From contig NZ_LMCQ01000012.1 of the NCBI RefSeq assembly GCF_001424835.1, positions 187,755 through 251,754 on the forward strand: 64,000 nucleotides of DNA. Direction: 5' to 3'. The stretch comes from Variovorax sp. Root318D1 (GTDB lineage: Bacteria > Pseudomonadota > Gammaproteobacteria > Burkholderiales > Burkholderiaceae_C). Below are positions 8,899 through 19,093 of the stretch, one piece after another. Within the stretch, counting starts at the first letter, position 1; each line of letters begins with the position of its first letter. A program made the translations under genes and the position numbers. The notes below the pieces were generated by a model that was not told the DNA's origin, did no database searches, and was given only the letters and a program-made list of their open reading frames with translations.

Positions 8899-9804
8899 AT
8901 GGGCTCGTCCGACATCATTGCCCCGACCGTCGCTACCAAGGCGCCGCCCGGCCCGTGGCGCGAGTTCTGGACCGCGTTCTCCGCCAACCGCGGAGCGGTC
9001 ATCGGACTCGCCACGATCGCGGCGCTGCTGCTCGTGGCGCTGTTCGCGCCCTGGATCGCGCCGCATGCGCCAAACGAAACCAACAGCGCCGCCTTTCTGC
9101 GGCCGCCCGCCTGGCAGGAGGGCGGATCGGCCAGCTACCTGTTGGGCACCGACGCCATCGGGCGCGACATTCTTTCGCGCCTCATGTTCGGCGCGCGGCT
9201 CTCGCTCTCGATCGGCGTGGCCGTGGTGGCGCTGTCGGTGGTGACGGGCATCGTGCTCGGCCTGATTGCGGGGTTCTTCCGCGGCGTGCTCGAGATCGCG
9301 ATCATGCGGCTGATGGACATCGTGCTCACGCTGCCGAGCCTGCTGCTGGCCATCGTGATCGTGGCCATCCTCGGGCCGGGGCTGGTCAACGCCATGCTCG
9401 CGGTGGCGATCGTGGTGCTGCCGCACTATGTGCGCATCACCCGAGCGGCAGTCATCGCCGAAGTGTCGCGCGACTACGTCACGGCGGCACGTGTGAGTGG
9501 CGCCGGCACGCTGCGCCTGATGTTCAGCGAGGTGCTGCCCAACTGCGCGGCGCCGCTCATCGTGCAGGCCTCGCTCGGCATCTCCACGGCCATTCTCGAC
9601 GCGGCCGCGCTCGGCTTCCTGGGGCTCGGCGCGCAACCGCCGTCGCCGGAATGGGGAACGATGCTGGCCGATGCGCGCGAGTTCGTGCTGCGCGCGTGGT
9701 GGGTCGTCACCTTCCCGGGCCTCGCCATCCTCGCTGCCGTGCTGGCCTTCAACCTTCTCGGCGACGGCCTGCGCGACGCGCTCGACCCGAAGCTCAAGAG
9801 ATGA
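8899..9804 (+). CDS. dppC: ABC transporter permease, DppC-type
   Basis: 301 aa from the ATG at 8899, two bases after the dppB stop; a longer ORF from 8740 only shadows dppB. It carries the N-terminal soluble helix plus six membrane segments, the [19 protein letters not shown] motif (about 85-103) diagnostic of the DppC/OppC group, and the EAA loop [15 protein letters not shown] near 196. Its stop overlaps the dppD start (ATGA at 9801-9804). Confidence 0.9.
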   Translation: MGSSDIIAPTVATKAPPGPWREFWTAFSANRGAVIGLATIAALLLVALFAPWIAPHAPNETNSAAFLRPPAWQEGGSASYLLGTDAIGRDILSRLMFGARLSLSIGVAVVALSVVTGIVLGLIAGFFRGVLEIAIMRLMDIVLTLPSLLLAIVIVAILGPGLVNAMLAVAIVVLPHYVRITRAAVIAEVSRDYVTAARVSGAGTLRLMFSEVLPNCAAPLIVQASLGISTAILDAAALGFLGLGAQPPSPEWGTMLADAREFVLRAWWVVTFPGLAILAAVLAFNLLGDGLRDALDPKLKR

Positions 9805-10832
9805 GCATGCTGCTGGACATCAAGGACCTGCATGTGGAGTTCCCCACGCAAGGCGGCGTGCTGCATGCCGTGGACGGCGTGAGCCTCACGCTCGAGGAAG
9901 GCGAGGTGCTTGGCATCGTCGGCGAATCGGGTTCGGGCAAGAGCGTGACGATGATGGCGCTGATGGGGCTCATCGGCTTTCCGGGCCGGGTGCGCGCGGA
10001 CCACATGCGCTTTGCGGGCAAGGAGCTGCTCGGCATTTCCGACAAGGCCCGCCGTACGCTGGTCGGCAAGGAGGTCGCAATGATCTTCCAGGAGCCGACC
10101 ACCAGCCTCAACCCCTGCTTCACCATCGGCTTTCAGCTGATGGAAACGCTGCGGCTGCATCTGCACCTGGACCGGCGCACGGCAAAGAAGCGCGCGACCG
10201 AGCTGCTCGAACAGGTCGGCATACCCGCCGCGTCGTCGCGCCTGGGCAGCTATCCGCACCAGCTTTCGGGCGGCATGAACCAGCGCGTGATGATCGCGAT
10301 GGCCATTGCCTGCAATCCGCGCCTCTTGATCGCTGACGAGCCGACCACCGCGCTCGACGTGACGATCCAGGCGCAGATCCTCGACCTGCTGCGCGAACTG
10401 CAGAAAGAGCGCGGCATGGCGCTGGTGCTCATCACGCACAACATGGGTGTGGTGAGCGAAATGGCGCAGCGCATCGCCGTCATGTATGCGGGCCAGGTGA
10501 TGGAGCAGCAGCGCGTCGACCGGCTCTTCGCGAATCCGCAGCATCCCTATACCGAGGCCCTGCTGGCCGCGTTGCCCGAGCGCGCGGCGCCCGAGGGGCG
10601 GCTTGCCACCATCGCGGGCGTGGTGCCCGGCGTGCACGACCGGCCCACAGGTTGCCTCTTCGCGCCGCGCTGCACCTACGTGACAACGAAGGCCTGCAAC
10701 GTGCGGCCGGCGCTGCGCGCAGTCGCGTCGCAACCGGGCGCCGAAGTGCGCTGCCATTTTCCGCTCGGCGAACCCGGGCGGCTGGCCGCCATCGAGGCCG
10801 ACCGGCCGCGAGTTGCGGAGATGCCCCAATGA
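9801..10832 (+). CDS. dppD: ABC transporter ATP-binding protein, DppD-type
   Basis: 343 aa from the ATG overlapping the dppC stop. It has Walker [13 protein letters not shown] (about 38-49), the ABC signature LSGGMNQRV (about 155-163), Walker [13 protein letters not shown] (about 176-187) and the H-loop ITHNMGVV. The C-terminal oligopeptide extension shows GCLFAPRC and later Cys residues, as is usual for DppD/OppD. It energises dipeptide import together with DppF. Its TGA sits within ATGA at 10829-10832, which looks like the original overlapping dppF start before a repeat element entered. Confidence 0.92.
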   Translation: MSMLLDIKDLHVEFPTQGGVLHAVDGVSLTLEEGEVLGIVGESGSGKSVTMMALMGLIGFPGRVRADHMRFAGKELLGISDKARRTLVGKEVAMIFQEPTTSLNPCFTIGFQLMETLRLHLHLDRRTAKKRATELLEQVGIPAASSRLGSYPHQLSGGMNQRVMIAMAIACNPRLLIADEPTTALDVTIQAQILDLLRELQKERGMALVLITHNMGVVSEMAQRIAVMYAGQVMEQQRVDRLFANPQHPYTEALLAALPERAAPEGRLATIAGVVPGVHDRPTGCLFAPRCTYVTTKACNVRPALRAVASQPGAEVRCHFPLGEPGRLAAIEADRPRVAEMPQ

Positions 10833-10905
10833 GCGCCGCGCCGGGCCGCCCCAAGCAAGCTCGCTCCCGCTTGGCGGGAAGGCGCGCAGCGCCAAGGGTG
10901 CACCA

Positions 10906-10913
<8 letters not shown>
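10826..10913. repeat. Interspersed repeat element with flanking duplication, at dppD/dppF junction
   Basis: A 66-bp element (10837-10902) is bounded by the perfect 11-bp direct repeats CCAATGAGCGC at 10826-10836 and 10903-10913. Inside are two inverted repeats: CCAAGC (10851-10856) with GCTTGG (10869-10874), and the hairpin GGCGC-GCA-GCGCC (10881-10893). The 15-mer CCGGGCCGCCCCAAG at 10841-10855 recurs at 20087-20101, so this is a dispersed family. It codes for nothing. The flanking repeat contains the ATG of dppF, so the insertion kept a start codon. Confidence 0.7.
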
Positions 10914-11949
<1,036 letters not shown>

Positions 11950-11979
11950 TTCACTTCAACCGTGTCCCAAGGAGTTGCC

Positions 11980-13614
11980 ATGAAGACCCAGCCATCCGTT
12001 TCGCACCCCGCGCGAAAGCTCATTGCATTGCTCGCGCCGACGGCACTTGCCGTGCTCACATTGGCCTCTGGCGCCGTGTCCGCCAAGACGCTGGTTTATT
12101 GTTCAGAGGGCAGCCCCGAGAACTTCTATCCCGGCGTGAACACCACTGGCACCTCCTTCGACGTGACCACGCAGGTCTACAACACGATCGTCGAGTTCGA
12201 GCGCGGCGGCACCAAGGTCGTGCCCGGCCTGGCGGAAAAGTGGGACATCTCTGCCGACGGCACGCAGTACACCTTTCACCTGCGCAAGGGTGTGAAGTGG
12301 CACAGCACCAGCAAGACCTTCAAGCCCACGCGCGACTTCAACGCCGACGACTTCATCTTCATGCTCGAGCGGCAGTGGAAGGAAAGCGATCCCTTCTTCA
12401 AGGTCACGAGCCAGAACCACTCCTACTTCAATGACATGGGAATGCCCAAGCTCTTGAAGTCGGTGGACCGCGTTGACGAGTTCACGGTGAAGATCGTGCT
12501 CAACCAGGCCGAGGCGCCGTTCCTCGCCAACCTTGCGATGCAGTACGCCGGCATCCAGTCGAAGGAGTACGCCATCGCCATGCTCAAGGCCGGCACGCCG
12601 GAGAAGGTCGACCAGGACCCGATCGGCACCGGCCCGTTCTACCTCGTGCAGTACCAGAAGGACGCGGTCATCCGCTTCAAGGCCTTTCCGCAGTACTGGG
12701 GCGGCAAGGCGAAGATCGACGACCTCGTGTTCGCGATCACGCCCGACGCCTCGGTGCGCTGGGCCAAGCTGCAGAAGGGCGAATGCCACGTCATGCCCTA
12801 CCCGAATCCGGCCGACCTCGACGCGATCCGCAAGGACCCGAACGTGCAAGTGCTCGAGCAGCCCGGCCTCAACGTGGGCTACCTCTCGTACAACACCACG
12901 AAGAAGCCCTTCGACGACGTGCGCGTGCGCAAGGCCATCAACATGGCGATCAACAAGAAGGCGATCATCGACGGCGTGTACCTCTCGACGGGCGTGGCCG
13001 CGAAGAACCCGATCCCGCCGACCATGTGGTCCTACAACGACGCCGTGAAGGACGATCCCTACGACCCCGAAGCCGCCAAGAAGCTGCTGGCGCAGGCTGG
13101 TTTTCCCGATGGTTTCTCGACCGACCTGTGGGCCATGCCGGTGCAACGGCCCTACAACCCGAACGCCAAGCGCATCGCCGAGCTGATGCAGGCCGACCTT
13201 GCCAAGATCAACGTCAAGGCCGAGATCAAGAGCTTCGAGTGGGGCGAATACCGCAAGCGCTTGCAGGCCGGCGAGCACCAGATGGGCATGCTGGGATGGA
13301 CCGGCGACAACGGCGACCCCGACAACTTTCTCTACACGCTGCTGGGCTGCGCCTCGGCCAAGTCGGCGAGCGGCAGCAACATCTCCAAGTTCTGCTATCA
13401 ACCTTATGAAGATCTCGTACTGAAGGCCAAGAGCACCACCAAGCAGGCCGACCGCGATGCGCTCTACAAGAAGGCGCAAGTAATCTTCAAGGAACAGGCG
13501 CCGTGGTTCACCATTGCGCACGCGGTGCAGCTGAAGCCGGTGCGCAAGGAAGTCGTCGACTTCAAGCTCAGTCCCTTCGGCCGCCATACCTTCTATGGCG
13601 TCGACATCAAGTAG
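11980..13614 (+). CDS. dppA: Periplasmic dipeptide-binding protein, DppA-type
   Basis: 544 aa from the ATG at 11980; AAGGAG at 11969-11974 decides this start over an ORF start at 11962. A signal peptide is visible (KKL-type basic start, hydrophobic 20-35, cleavage probably after VSA before KTLVYC). It is a family 5 solute-binding protein with PVGTGPFYL-type and [18 protein letters not shown] segments; the latter is typical of DppA. It delivers dipeptides (possibly heme or other short peptides) to DppBCDF. mtnN begins 4 bases after its stop. Confidence 0.92.
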   Translation: MKTQPSVSHPARKLIALLAPTALAVLTLASGAVSAKTLVYCSEGSPENFYPGVNTTGTSFDVTTQVYNTIVEFERGGTKVVPGLAEKWDISADGTQYTFHLRKGVKWHSTSKTFKPTRDFNADDFIFMLERQWKESDPFFKVTSQNHSYFNDMGMPKLLKSVDRVDEFTVKIVLNQAEAPFLANLAMQYAGIQSKEYAIAMLKAGTPEKVDQDPIGTGPFYLVQYQKDAVIRFKAFPQYWGGKAKIDDLVFAITPDASVRWAKLQKGECHVMPYPNPADLDAIRKDPNVQVLEQPGLNVGYLSYNTTKKPFDDVRVRKAINMAINKKAIIDGVYLSTGVAAKNPIPPTMWSYNDAVKDDPYDPEAAKKLLAQAGFPDGFSTDLWAMPVQRPYNPNAKRIAELMQADLAKINVKAEIKSFEWGEYRKRLQAGEHQMGMLGWTGDNGDPDNFLYTLLGCASAKSASGSNISKFCYQPYEDLVLKAKSTTKQADRDALYKKAQVIFKEQAPWFTIAHAVQLKPVRKEVVDFKLSPFGRHTFYGVDIK

Positions 13615-13617
13615 CCG

Positions 13618-14406
13618 ATGAGTGAAGCACCGGTCGCCATCGTGGCCGCAATGCACGAGGAGCTCAGCGCGCTCCTCGCGCAGATGCCGGACGAGCAGCG
13701 CGTGCGCGTCGCGGGCCGCGACTTCTGGGTCGGCCATCTGCACGGCCAGCCGGTGGTCGCGGTGCTGTCGCGCATCGGCAAGGTGGCCGCTGCGGTCACG
13801 GCCACGGTACTGCTCGAGCGATTCGGCGTGCGGGCCATCGTGTTCACGGGCGTTGCCGGCGGGCTCGCGCCGGGCGTGAACGTGGGCGACGTGGTGGTCG
13901 CGTCGGAACTGCTGCAGCACGACCTCGATGCTTCGCCGATCTTTCCGAAGTACGAGGTGCCGCTCATGGGCATTGCGCGCTTTGCGGCCGATGCCGCGAT
14001 TGCTGATGCGCTCTCGGGCGTTGCCACCCATGTGCTGCGCGATCCGGTCGCACTGATCGGGCAGCAAGCCGTTGACGAGTTCGGCATTCGAGCGCCCAAG
14101 GTGCACCGCGGGCTGCTGGTGAGCGGCGACCGTTTCGTGTCGACTACCGCAGAGAGCGAGGCACTGCGGCGCGATCTGCCCGACGCGCTCGCAGTCGAAA
14201 TGGAAGGCGCGGCCATGGCGCAGGTGTGCCACGACTACGGTGTGCCGTTCGCGGCGATGCGGACGATTTCGGACCGCGCCGATGACGCAGCGCATGGCGA
14301 TTTCGCGCGCTTCGTCGCCGAGGTGGCGAGCCGCTACAGCCTCGCGCTGGTCGGTGCGTGGCTGGCCACGCTGCCTTCTTCGCCTGGAACGCCAGCCGCT
14401 ACTTGA
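13618..14406 (+). CDS. mtnN: 5'-methylthioadenosine/S-adenosylhomocysteine nucleosidase
   Basis: 262 aa. It cleaves adenine from MTA, SAH and 5'-deoxyadenosine, recycling by-products of SAM chemistry. The opening VAIVAAMHEELSALL, the FTGVAGGL motif (about 81-88), VEMEGAAMAQV (about 193-203) with the substrate-binding Glu, and ISDRADD (about 219-225) with the catalytic Asp are intact. It starts 4 bases after the dppA stop, so it is very probably the last gene of the dpp operon. Its 3' end overlaps the convergent corA stop by 8 bp. Confidence 0.93.
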   Translation: MSEAPVAIVAAMHEELSALLAQMPDEQRVRVAGRDFWVGHLHGQPVVAVLSRIGKVAAAVTATVLLERFGVRAIVFTGVAGGLAPGVNVGDVVVASELLQHDLDASPIFPKYEVPLMGIARFAADAAIADALSGVATHVLRDPVALIGQQAVDEFGIRAPKVHRGLLVSGDRFVSTTAESEALRRDLPDALAVEMEGAAMAQVCHDYGVPFAAMRTISDRADDAAHGDFARFVAEVASRYSLALVGAWLATLPSSPGTPAAT

Positions 14407-15385
14407 GCCAGCCGCGACGGCGGAAGTACCACATCGGTACCAGCGCGCTGGCCGCCATCAGCGCCAGCGCATACGGATAGCCCAGCGACCAGTCGAGCTC
14501 GGGCATGAACTTGAAGTTCATGCCGTAGATGCTCGCGATCAACGTGGGCGGCAAGAGCGCCACGCTGGCCACCGAGAAGATCTTGATGGTCTTGTTCTGG
14601 TTGATGTTGATGAAGCCGACGGTCGCATCCATCAGGAAGTTGATCTTGTCGAACAGGAAGGCCGTGTGGTTGTCCAGCGATTCGATGTCGCGCAGGATCT
14701 GCCGCGCCTCCTCGAACTGCTCGGCGTTGAGCATACGGCTGCGCATCATGAAGCTCACCGCGCGGCGCGTGTCCATCACGTTGCGGCGAATGCGGCCGTT
14801 CAAGTCTTCCTGGCGCGCGATCGCCGCCAGCACTTCGCCGGCCAGCTCGTCGCTGACGTTGCCTTCGAGCACCTTCTTGCCGGCCACTTCGAGCTCGTCG
14901 TAGATGTTCTCGAGCGTGTCGGCCGAGTATTCAGCGTCGGCGTCGAACAGCTTGAGCAGCACTTCCTTCGCATCCTCGATGAGCCCCGGCGCGCGGCGCG
15001 CGCGCATGCGCAGCAGGCGGAACACGGGCACATCTTCGTCGTGGATCGAGAACAGCACGCCGCGGCTGCGCAGTTCGGTGTTGTGCTGGTTCAGGATGAA
15101 GGCCACACGCACCGAACGCGGGTCTTCGTCGTCGTCGATCAAGAAGTCGGAGCGGATGTGCAGCTCGCCGTTGTCTTCTTCATAGAAGCGGGCCGACTCC
15201 TCGATGTCCTCGTCCATCGCGTCTTCGGGAATCGAGAGGCCGTAGTACTGCTTGATCCAGCGCTTTTCTTCGAGGGTGGGCGATTCGAGGTCGACCCAGA
15301 TTGGCTGGAACTTGGAAAGCTCTTCCAGCGCTTCGATCTCTTCCTGGACGAGGCGGCCGTTGGCGAGCGTAAAGATGTTGAGCAT
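14399..15385 (-). CDS. corA: Magnesium/cobalt transporter CorA
   Basis: 328 aa from the ATG at 15385 (MLNIFTLANGRL); the longer ORF from 15460 adds a low-complexity leader. The soluble funnel domain is followed by two C-terminal membrane helices (about 265-285 and 300-320) and the CorA signature YGMN between them, with the short loop FKFMPELDW, ending in a basic tail RRRGWLK. It forms a homopentameric inner-membrane Mg2+ channel. It is convergent with mtnN, overlapping by 8 bp, with no room for a separate terminator. Confidence 0.95.
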   Translation of the reverse strand: MLNIFTLANGRLVQEEIEALEELSKFQPIWVDLESPTLEEKRWIKQYYGLSIPEDAMDEDIEESARFYEEDNGELHIRSDFLIDDDEDPRSVRVAFILNQHNTELRSRGVLFSIHDEDVPVFRLLRMRARRAPGLIEDAKEVLLKLFDADAEYSADTLENIYDELEVAGKKVLEGNVSDELAGEVLAAIARQEDLNGRIRRNVMDTRRAVSFMMRSRMLNAEQFEEARQILRDIESLDNHTAFLFDKINFLMDATVGFININQNKTIKIFSVASVALLPPTLIASIYGMNFKFMPELDWSLGYPYALALMAASALVPMWYFRRRGWLK

Positions 15386-15599
15386 GGGCTCACTCCCGTG
15401 AAATGGCTGAGGCGATGGGGCGAGGGAAGGGGCGCTTTCAATTCCCGGGCCCGGCGCCAAGCGTCAGAGGGGAGTTGAAAGCTGCCGAGACGGGGCGGTT
15501 TCCAAGGTGCGGTCTCCAGTTGCAGCGAGGCGCGATTATGTCATCGGCCATGTGACGGGAGCCTGCCGATCTGGATGGACATACAGTAAAGTTGCGCCC

Positions 15600-17717
15600 A
15601 TGCAGACCGCTGCGCTCCCCGTTTTTTCCGCCCCCGGTGCCACCCAGGCCGAGCGCCTGGCCGCGGCGCTCTCCACGCTCAATGACGAGCAGCGCACCGC
15701 CGTCGAGCATGGCGTCGGCACGGTGGTCGGGCGTGACGAGCGCCCGCTGCTGGTGATTGCCGGTGCGGGCTCCGGCAAGACCAGCACGCTGGCGCACCGG
15801 GTGGCGCACCTGATTGCTGGCGGCGTCGATCCGCAGCGCCTGCTGCTCCTGACCTTCTCGCGCCGCGCGGCGCTTGAAATGGAGCGCCGCGCGGGCCAGG
15901 TGCTGGCCCGCGTGCTGGGGCTCAAATCAGAGAAGCCACCGGCCCTGCCGTGGGCCGGCACCTTCCACGGCATCGGGGCGCGCCTGCTGCGCGAGTACGC
16001 GGCGCACATCGGCCTCGACGACCACTTCACGATCCACGACCGCGGGGACGCCGAGGACCTGATGGGCTTGGTGCGGCACGAGCTCGGCCTGTCGTCGAGC
16101 GTCAACCGCTTTCCGCGCAAAGGCACCTGCCTGTCGATCTACTCGCGCTGCGTCAACACGCGAGCGCCGCTGGCCGATGTGCTCGCAGAAGCTTTTCCGT
16201 GGTGCGCCGAGTGGGAGGCCGAGCTCAAGCGCCTGTTCGGCGCTTACGTGGAGGCCAAGCAGCAGCAGAACGTGCTCGACTATGACGACCTGCTGCTTTA
16301 TTGGGCCGGCATGGTGGCCGAACCGGCGCTCGCCGGACTGGTCGGCGCGCGTTTCGACCACGTGCTGGTCGACGAGTACCAGGACACCAACCTGCTCCAG
16401 GCCTCGATTCTTCTCGCGCTCAAGCCCGATGGCCGTGGCGTGACGGTGGTGGGCGACGACGCCCAGTCGATTTACTCGTTTCGCGGGGCAACTGTACGTA
16501 ACATCCTCGACTTTCCGTTGCAGTTTTCACAGGCCGCGCGGGTGGTCACGCTGGAACGCAACTACCGCTCCACGCAGCCGATTCTCGACGTGTCGAACCG
16601 GGTCATCGCGCAGGCGGCCGAGCGGCATGCCAAGACCCTCTGGACCGACAAGCCCTCGGCGGGCAGGCCGCAGCTGGTGCTGGTGCCCGACGAGGCGCAG
16701 CAGGCGGTCTGGGTGGCCGACAAGGTGCTGGCGCACCGCGAGGGCGGCCTCGCGCTCAAGTCGCAGGCGGTGCTGTTTCGCGCTTCCACGCACAGCGCGC
16801 CGCTCGAACTCGAGCTGGCCCGCCGCAACATCCCGTTCGTGAAATACGGCGGACTCAAGTTTCTCGAAGCCTCGCATGTGAAAGACCTGCTCGCGGTGCT
16901 GCGTTTTGCCGAGAACCCGCGCGGCCGCATGGCGGGTTTTCGCGTCACGCAGCTCATCCCTGGCATCGGGCCCGCCACGGGCACGCGGCTCCTTGACGCC
17001 ATGGACCGGGCGGCCGATCCAGTGGCGGCGGTGCGGGATTTCATGCCGCCCTCGGCCGCGCGAGCCGAATGGGCGGTGTTCGCCGAGGCCTATGCGGCAC
17101 TGTGCGCACCTGCATTGGCATGGCCGGCCGACGTGGAGCTGGCCGTGCGCTGGTACCTGCCGCATCTCGAGCGGCTTTACGACGACCCTTCCGGCCTGCG
17201 GCGCGGCGACGTCGAGCAGCTGGCGCGGCTGGCGTCGGGCTATGCCTCGCGCGAGCGCTTCCTGACCGAGCTCACGCTGGATCCGCCCGAGGCGACGAGC
17301 GACCGGCCGGGTCCGCCCTTGCTCGACGAGGATTACCTCATCCTCTCCACCATCCACTCGGCCAAGGGGCAGGAATGGAACTCGGTGCATGTGCTCAACG
17401 TGGTCGACGGCTGCCTGCCGGCCGACGTGGCGCAAGGCGCACAAGAGCTCGAAGAGGAGCGGCGGCTTCTCTATGTGGCAATGACCCGCGCGCGCGACCA
17501 TCTGCACCTGCTGGTGCCTCAGCGCTTCTACGTGACGCAGCAGGCCGTGCGGGGCGACCGGCACCTGTACGCCAACCGCACGCGCTTCATCACCGAAGCG
17601 GATCTTGGGGGCTTCGAGCAGCTGACCTGGCCCGAGCCGCCCGCGCGTCCACCGGCCGTTCCGCCGCCGGCTGCCGTGATCGACCTGCGCAACCGCATGC
17701 GCGCCGCCTGGAGCTGA
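15600..17717 (+). CDS. ATP-dependent DNA helicase, UvrD/Rep family
   Basis: 705 aa from the ATG at 15600; the longer ORF from 15507 starts inside the corA upstream region. It is a superfamily 1A 3'-5' helicase. Motif I is AGAGSGKTSTLAHR (about 55-68), motif II DEYQDTN (about 258-264), motif III GDDAQSIYSFRGA (about 285-297), motif V TIHSAKGQEW (about 581-590) and motif VI YVAMTRARD (about 622-630). It is closer to the PcrA/UvrD-like proteins than to RecB. It is a monocistronic-looking gene, divergent from corA, likely in DNA repair or clearing of replication obstacles; the exact subtype is not resolved. Confidence 0.9.
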   Translation: MQTAALPVFSAPGATQAERLAAALSTLNDEQRTAVEHGVGTVVGRDERPLLVIAGAGSGKTSTLAHRVAHLIAGGVDPQRLLLLTFSRRAALEMERRAGQVLARVLGLKSEKPPALPWAGTFHGIGARLLREYAAHIGLDDHFTIHDRGDAEDLMGLVRHELGLSSSVNRFPRKGTCLSIYSRCVNTRAPLADVLAEAFPWCAEWEAELKRLFGAYVEAKQQQNVLDYDDLLLYWAGMVAEPALAGLVGARFDHVLVDEYQDTNLLQASILLALKPDGRGVTVVGDDAQSIYSFRGATVRNILDFPLQFSQAARVVTLERNYRSTQPILDVSNRVIAQAAERHAKTLWTDKPSAGRPQLVLVPDEAQQAVWVADKVLAHREGGLALKSQAVLFRASTHSAPLELELARRNIPFVKYGGLKFLEASHVKDLLAVLRFAENPRGRMAGFRVTQLIPGIGPATGTRLLDAMDRAADPVAAVRDFMPPSAARAEWAVFAEAYAALCAPALAWPADVELAVRWYLPHLERLYDDPSGLRRGDVEQLARLASGYASRERFLTELTLDPPEATSDRPGPPLLDEDYLILSTIHSAKGQEWNSVHVLNVVDGCLPADVAQGAQELEEERRLLYVAMTRARDHLHLLVPQRFYVTQQAVRGDRHLYANRTRFITEADLGGFEQLTWPEPPARPPAVPPPAAVIDLRNRMRAAWS

Positions 17718-18030
17718 AACCACAGGCCCTTCGCCCGGCAGGGTCACCACTGGTGACGCACTGAAACACTTGGTGCCAAAGCTCCGCAGCGGTGGGCCGG
17801 CGTGCACGGGCAGCTATGGAAGCTGTAGCGAAGCGCCCTTCGGGCCGCATGCGCACGCCAACCCCGAATACCCGACTATTGCAATACCGTGACAGCTTGG
17901 GCATAGTGAATCGACCTTCCCTCATTTCCCCTCTTTTCTCTTCCCCCTCCAACCCACATCTGTTCTCGCCGGCCACGCTTCATTCCGGAGCGGGTCATTT
18001 TCCCAACCGTCAATTCTCAGGAGGTCATTC
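17718..18030. other. Intergenic region upstream of hpf
   Basis: This 313-bp spacer has no credible ORF. It holds the perfect inverted repeat GTCACC-ACT-GGTGAC at 17743-17757 (no T-run, so at best a weak terminator for the helicase gene), a candidate sigma-70 promoter at 17879-17907, a long pyrimidine-rich tract (17920-17965), and AGGAGG at 18019-18024, the ribosome-binding site of hpf. The lptA/lptB/rpoN genes that usually precede hpf in related bacteria are not here. Confidence 0.6.
17879..17907 (+). promoter_or_regulatory. Candidate sigma-70 promoter for hpf
   Basis: TTGCAA (17879-17884), a 17-bp spacer, then CATAGT (17902-17907), about 120 bp upstream of the hpf start. Four to five of six positions match consensus in each box. 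It was found by eye only. Confidence 0.4.
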
Positions 18031-18360
18031 ATGAATTTGACGATCAGCGGTCATCACCTCGACGTCACACCTGCCTTGCGGACTTACGTTACGAGCAAGC
18101 TGGACCGGATCACACGGCACTTCGACCAGGTGGTCGATGTGAAGGTGCTCCTCACGGTGGAAAAGCAGAAGGAAAAGGAACGCCGCCAAAGGGCGGAGTG
18201 CAACATTCACGTCAAGGGCAATGACATGTTCGCGGAGTCGAGCCACGCTGATCTCTACGCTGCGGTCGATGAACTGGTCGACAAGCTCGACCGCCAGGTG
18301 GTCCGCCACAAGGATCGCCTGCAGGACCACCATCACGCGGCCCCCAAGCGCGTGATGTAG
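18031..18360 (+). CDS. hpf: Ribosome hibernation-promoting factor
   Basis: 109 aa, the short HPF type without the C-terminal dimerisation domain. It binds the 30S subunit at the mRNA/tRNA channel and promotes 100S ribosome dimers in stationary phase. The opening [20 protein letters not shown] and the [16 protein letters not shown] helix (about 70-85) are characteristic, followed by a short HK/H-rich tail. A strong AGGAGG site lies 6 bases before the ATG, and a strong terminator follows. It heads hpf-ptsN-hprK, though ptsN seems to have its own promoter. Confidence 0.95.
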   Translation: MNLTISGHHLDVTPALRTYVTSKLDRITRHFDQVVDVKVLLTVEKQKEKERRQRAECNIHVKGNDMFAESSHADLYAAVDELVDKLDRQVVRHKDRLQDHHHAAPKRVM

Positions 18361-18395
18361 GTGGCCACGGGCAAGGGCTTTGCGGCTCCTGCGAC

Positions 18396-18419
18396 AAGCC
18401 GCCTTCGGGCGGCTTTTTT
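18396..18419 (+). terminator. Intrinsic terminator after hpf
   Basis: AAGCCGCC (18396-18403), a TTCG tetraloop, GGCGGCTT (18408-18415), and T residues through 18419. The stable UUCG loop, perfect 8-bp stem and T-run make this the clearest terminator in the window. It indicates that ptsN-hprK are transcribed separately from hpf. Confidence 0.92.
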
Positions 18420-18497
18420 CCGCCCGGTGTTTGTTCTTCCGCCCCTGGGGCCGCGAGGCCTCCAGGCAACATGTAGCCTAAAAGTAAGTAACAGGAT

Positions 18498-18526
18498 TGG
18501 GGTTTTTACCAAGCGGGTGCATAATC
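18498..18526 (+). promoter_or_regulatory. Candidate sigma-70 promoter for ptsN-hprK
   Basis: TTGGGG (18498-18503), a 17-bp spacer and CATAAT (18521-18526) lie between the hpf terminator and the ptsN start at 18546. The -10 box matches five of six consensus positions. The leader would be very short (about 12 bases). Confidence 0.5.
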
Positions 18527-18545
18527 GCCCCCGACTTCCCCCACC

Positions 18546-19013
18546 ATGAATCGCCTCGCGTCCATCCTGCCGCCCGCTCAAGTGCTTGTGAGCGTTGACG
18601 CCACCAGCAAGAAGCGTGCTTTCGAAGAAGCAGGCCTGCTGTTCGAAAGCCTTCATGGCCTCGGCCGCGCCCTGATCACCGACAGCCTGTTTGCGCGCGA
18701 GCGCCTCGGTTCCACCGGGCTCGGGCATGGGGTTGCCATTCCGCATGGCCGCATCAAGGGCCTGAAGGCGCCAATGGCTGCGGTCTTCCAGCTCGCAAAC
18801 CCCATCGGGTTCGACGCGCCGGACGAGCAGCCCGTCGGGCTGCTGATCTTCCTGCTGGTGCCCGAGGCAGCCACGCAGAAACACCTCGAAATCCTCTCTG
18901 AAATTGCCGAATTGCTGAGCGACGCCGGTCTGCGCGAGCAGATCAAGTCGAGCACCGACGCGGCCGCGCTGCACGGACTCATTGCCAACTGGCAATCGAC
19001 GCAGGTCGCGTAG
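18546..19013 (+). CDS. ptsN: PTS IIA-like nitrogen regulatory protein EIIA-Ntr
   Basis: 155 aa, a single EIIA (fructose/mannitol type 2) domain. The phosphorylatable His lies in GVAIPHGRI (about residues 60-68), with GSTGLGHG before it. EIIA-Ntr receives phosphate from NPr/HPr and modulates potassium transport, carbon storage and stress responses rather than sugar uptake. It precedes hprK by 80 bp, the order known from other betaproteobacteria (hpf-ptsN-hprK). It is probably transcribed from the promoter at 18498. Confidence 0.93.
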   Translation: MNRLASILPPAQVLVSVDATSKKRAFEEAGLLFESLHGLGRALITDSLFARERLGSTGLGHGVAIPHGRIKGLKAPMAAVFQLANPIGFDAPDEQPVGLLIFLLVPEAATQKHLEILSEIAELLSDAGLREQIKSSTDAAALHGLIANWQSTQVA

Positions 19014-19093
19014 AGGTGGTCGCCCCGGAAGAGCCGCTTCGCGGTATTCTGGGCTGCTCCAAAACTGGGCGCTGAGCGCCGACTCCCCTACGC

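Noticed and set aside
17743..17757. Perfect inverted repeat GTCACC-ACT-GGTGAC after the helicase gene as intrinsic terminator
   Set aside because: Short stem with no following T-run; mentioned only within the spacer description.
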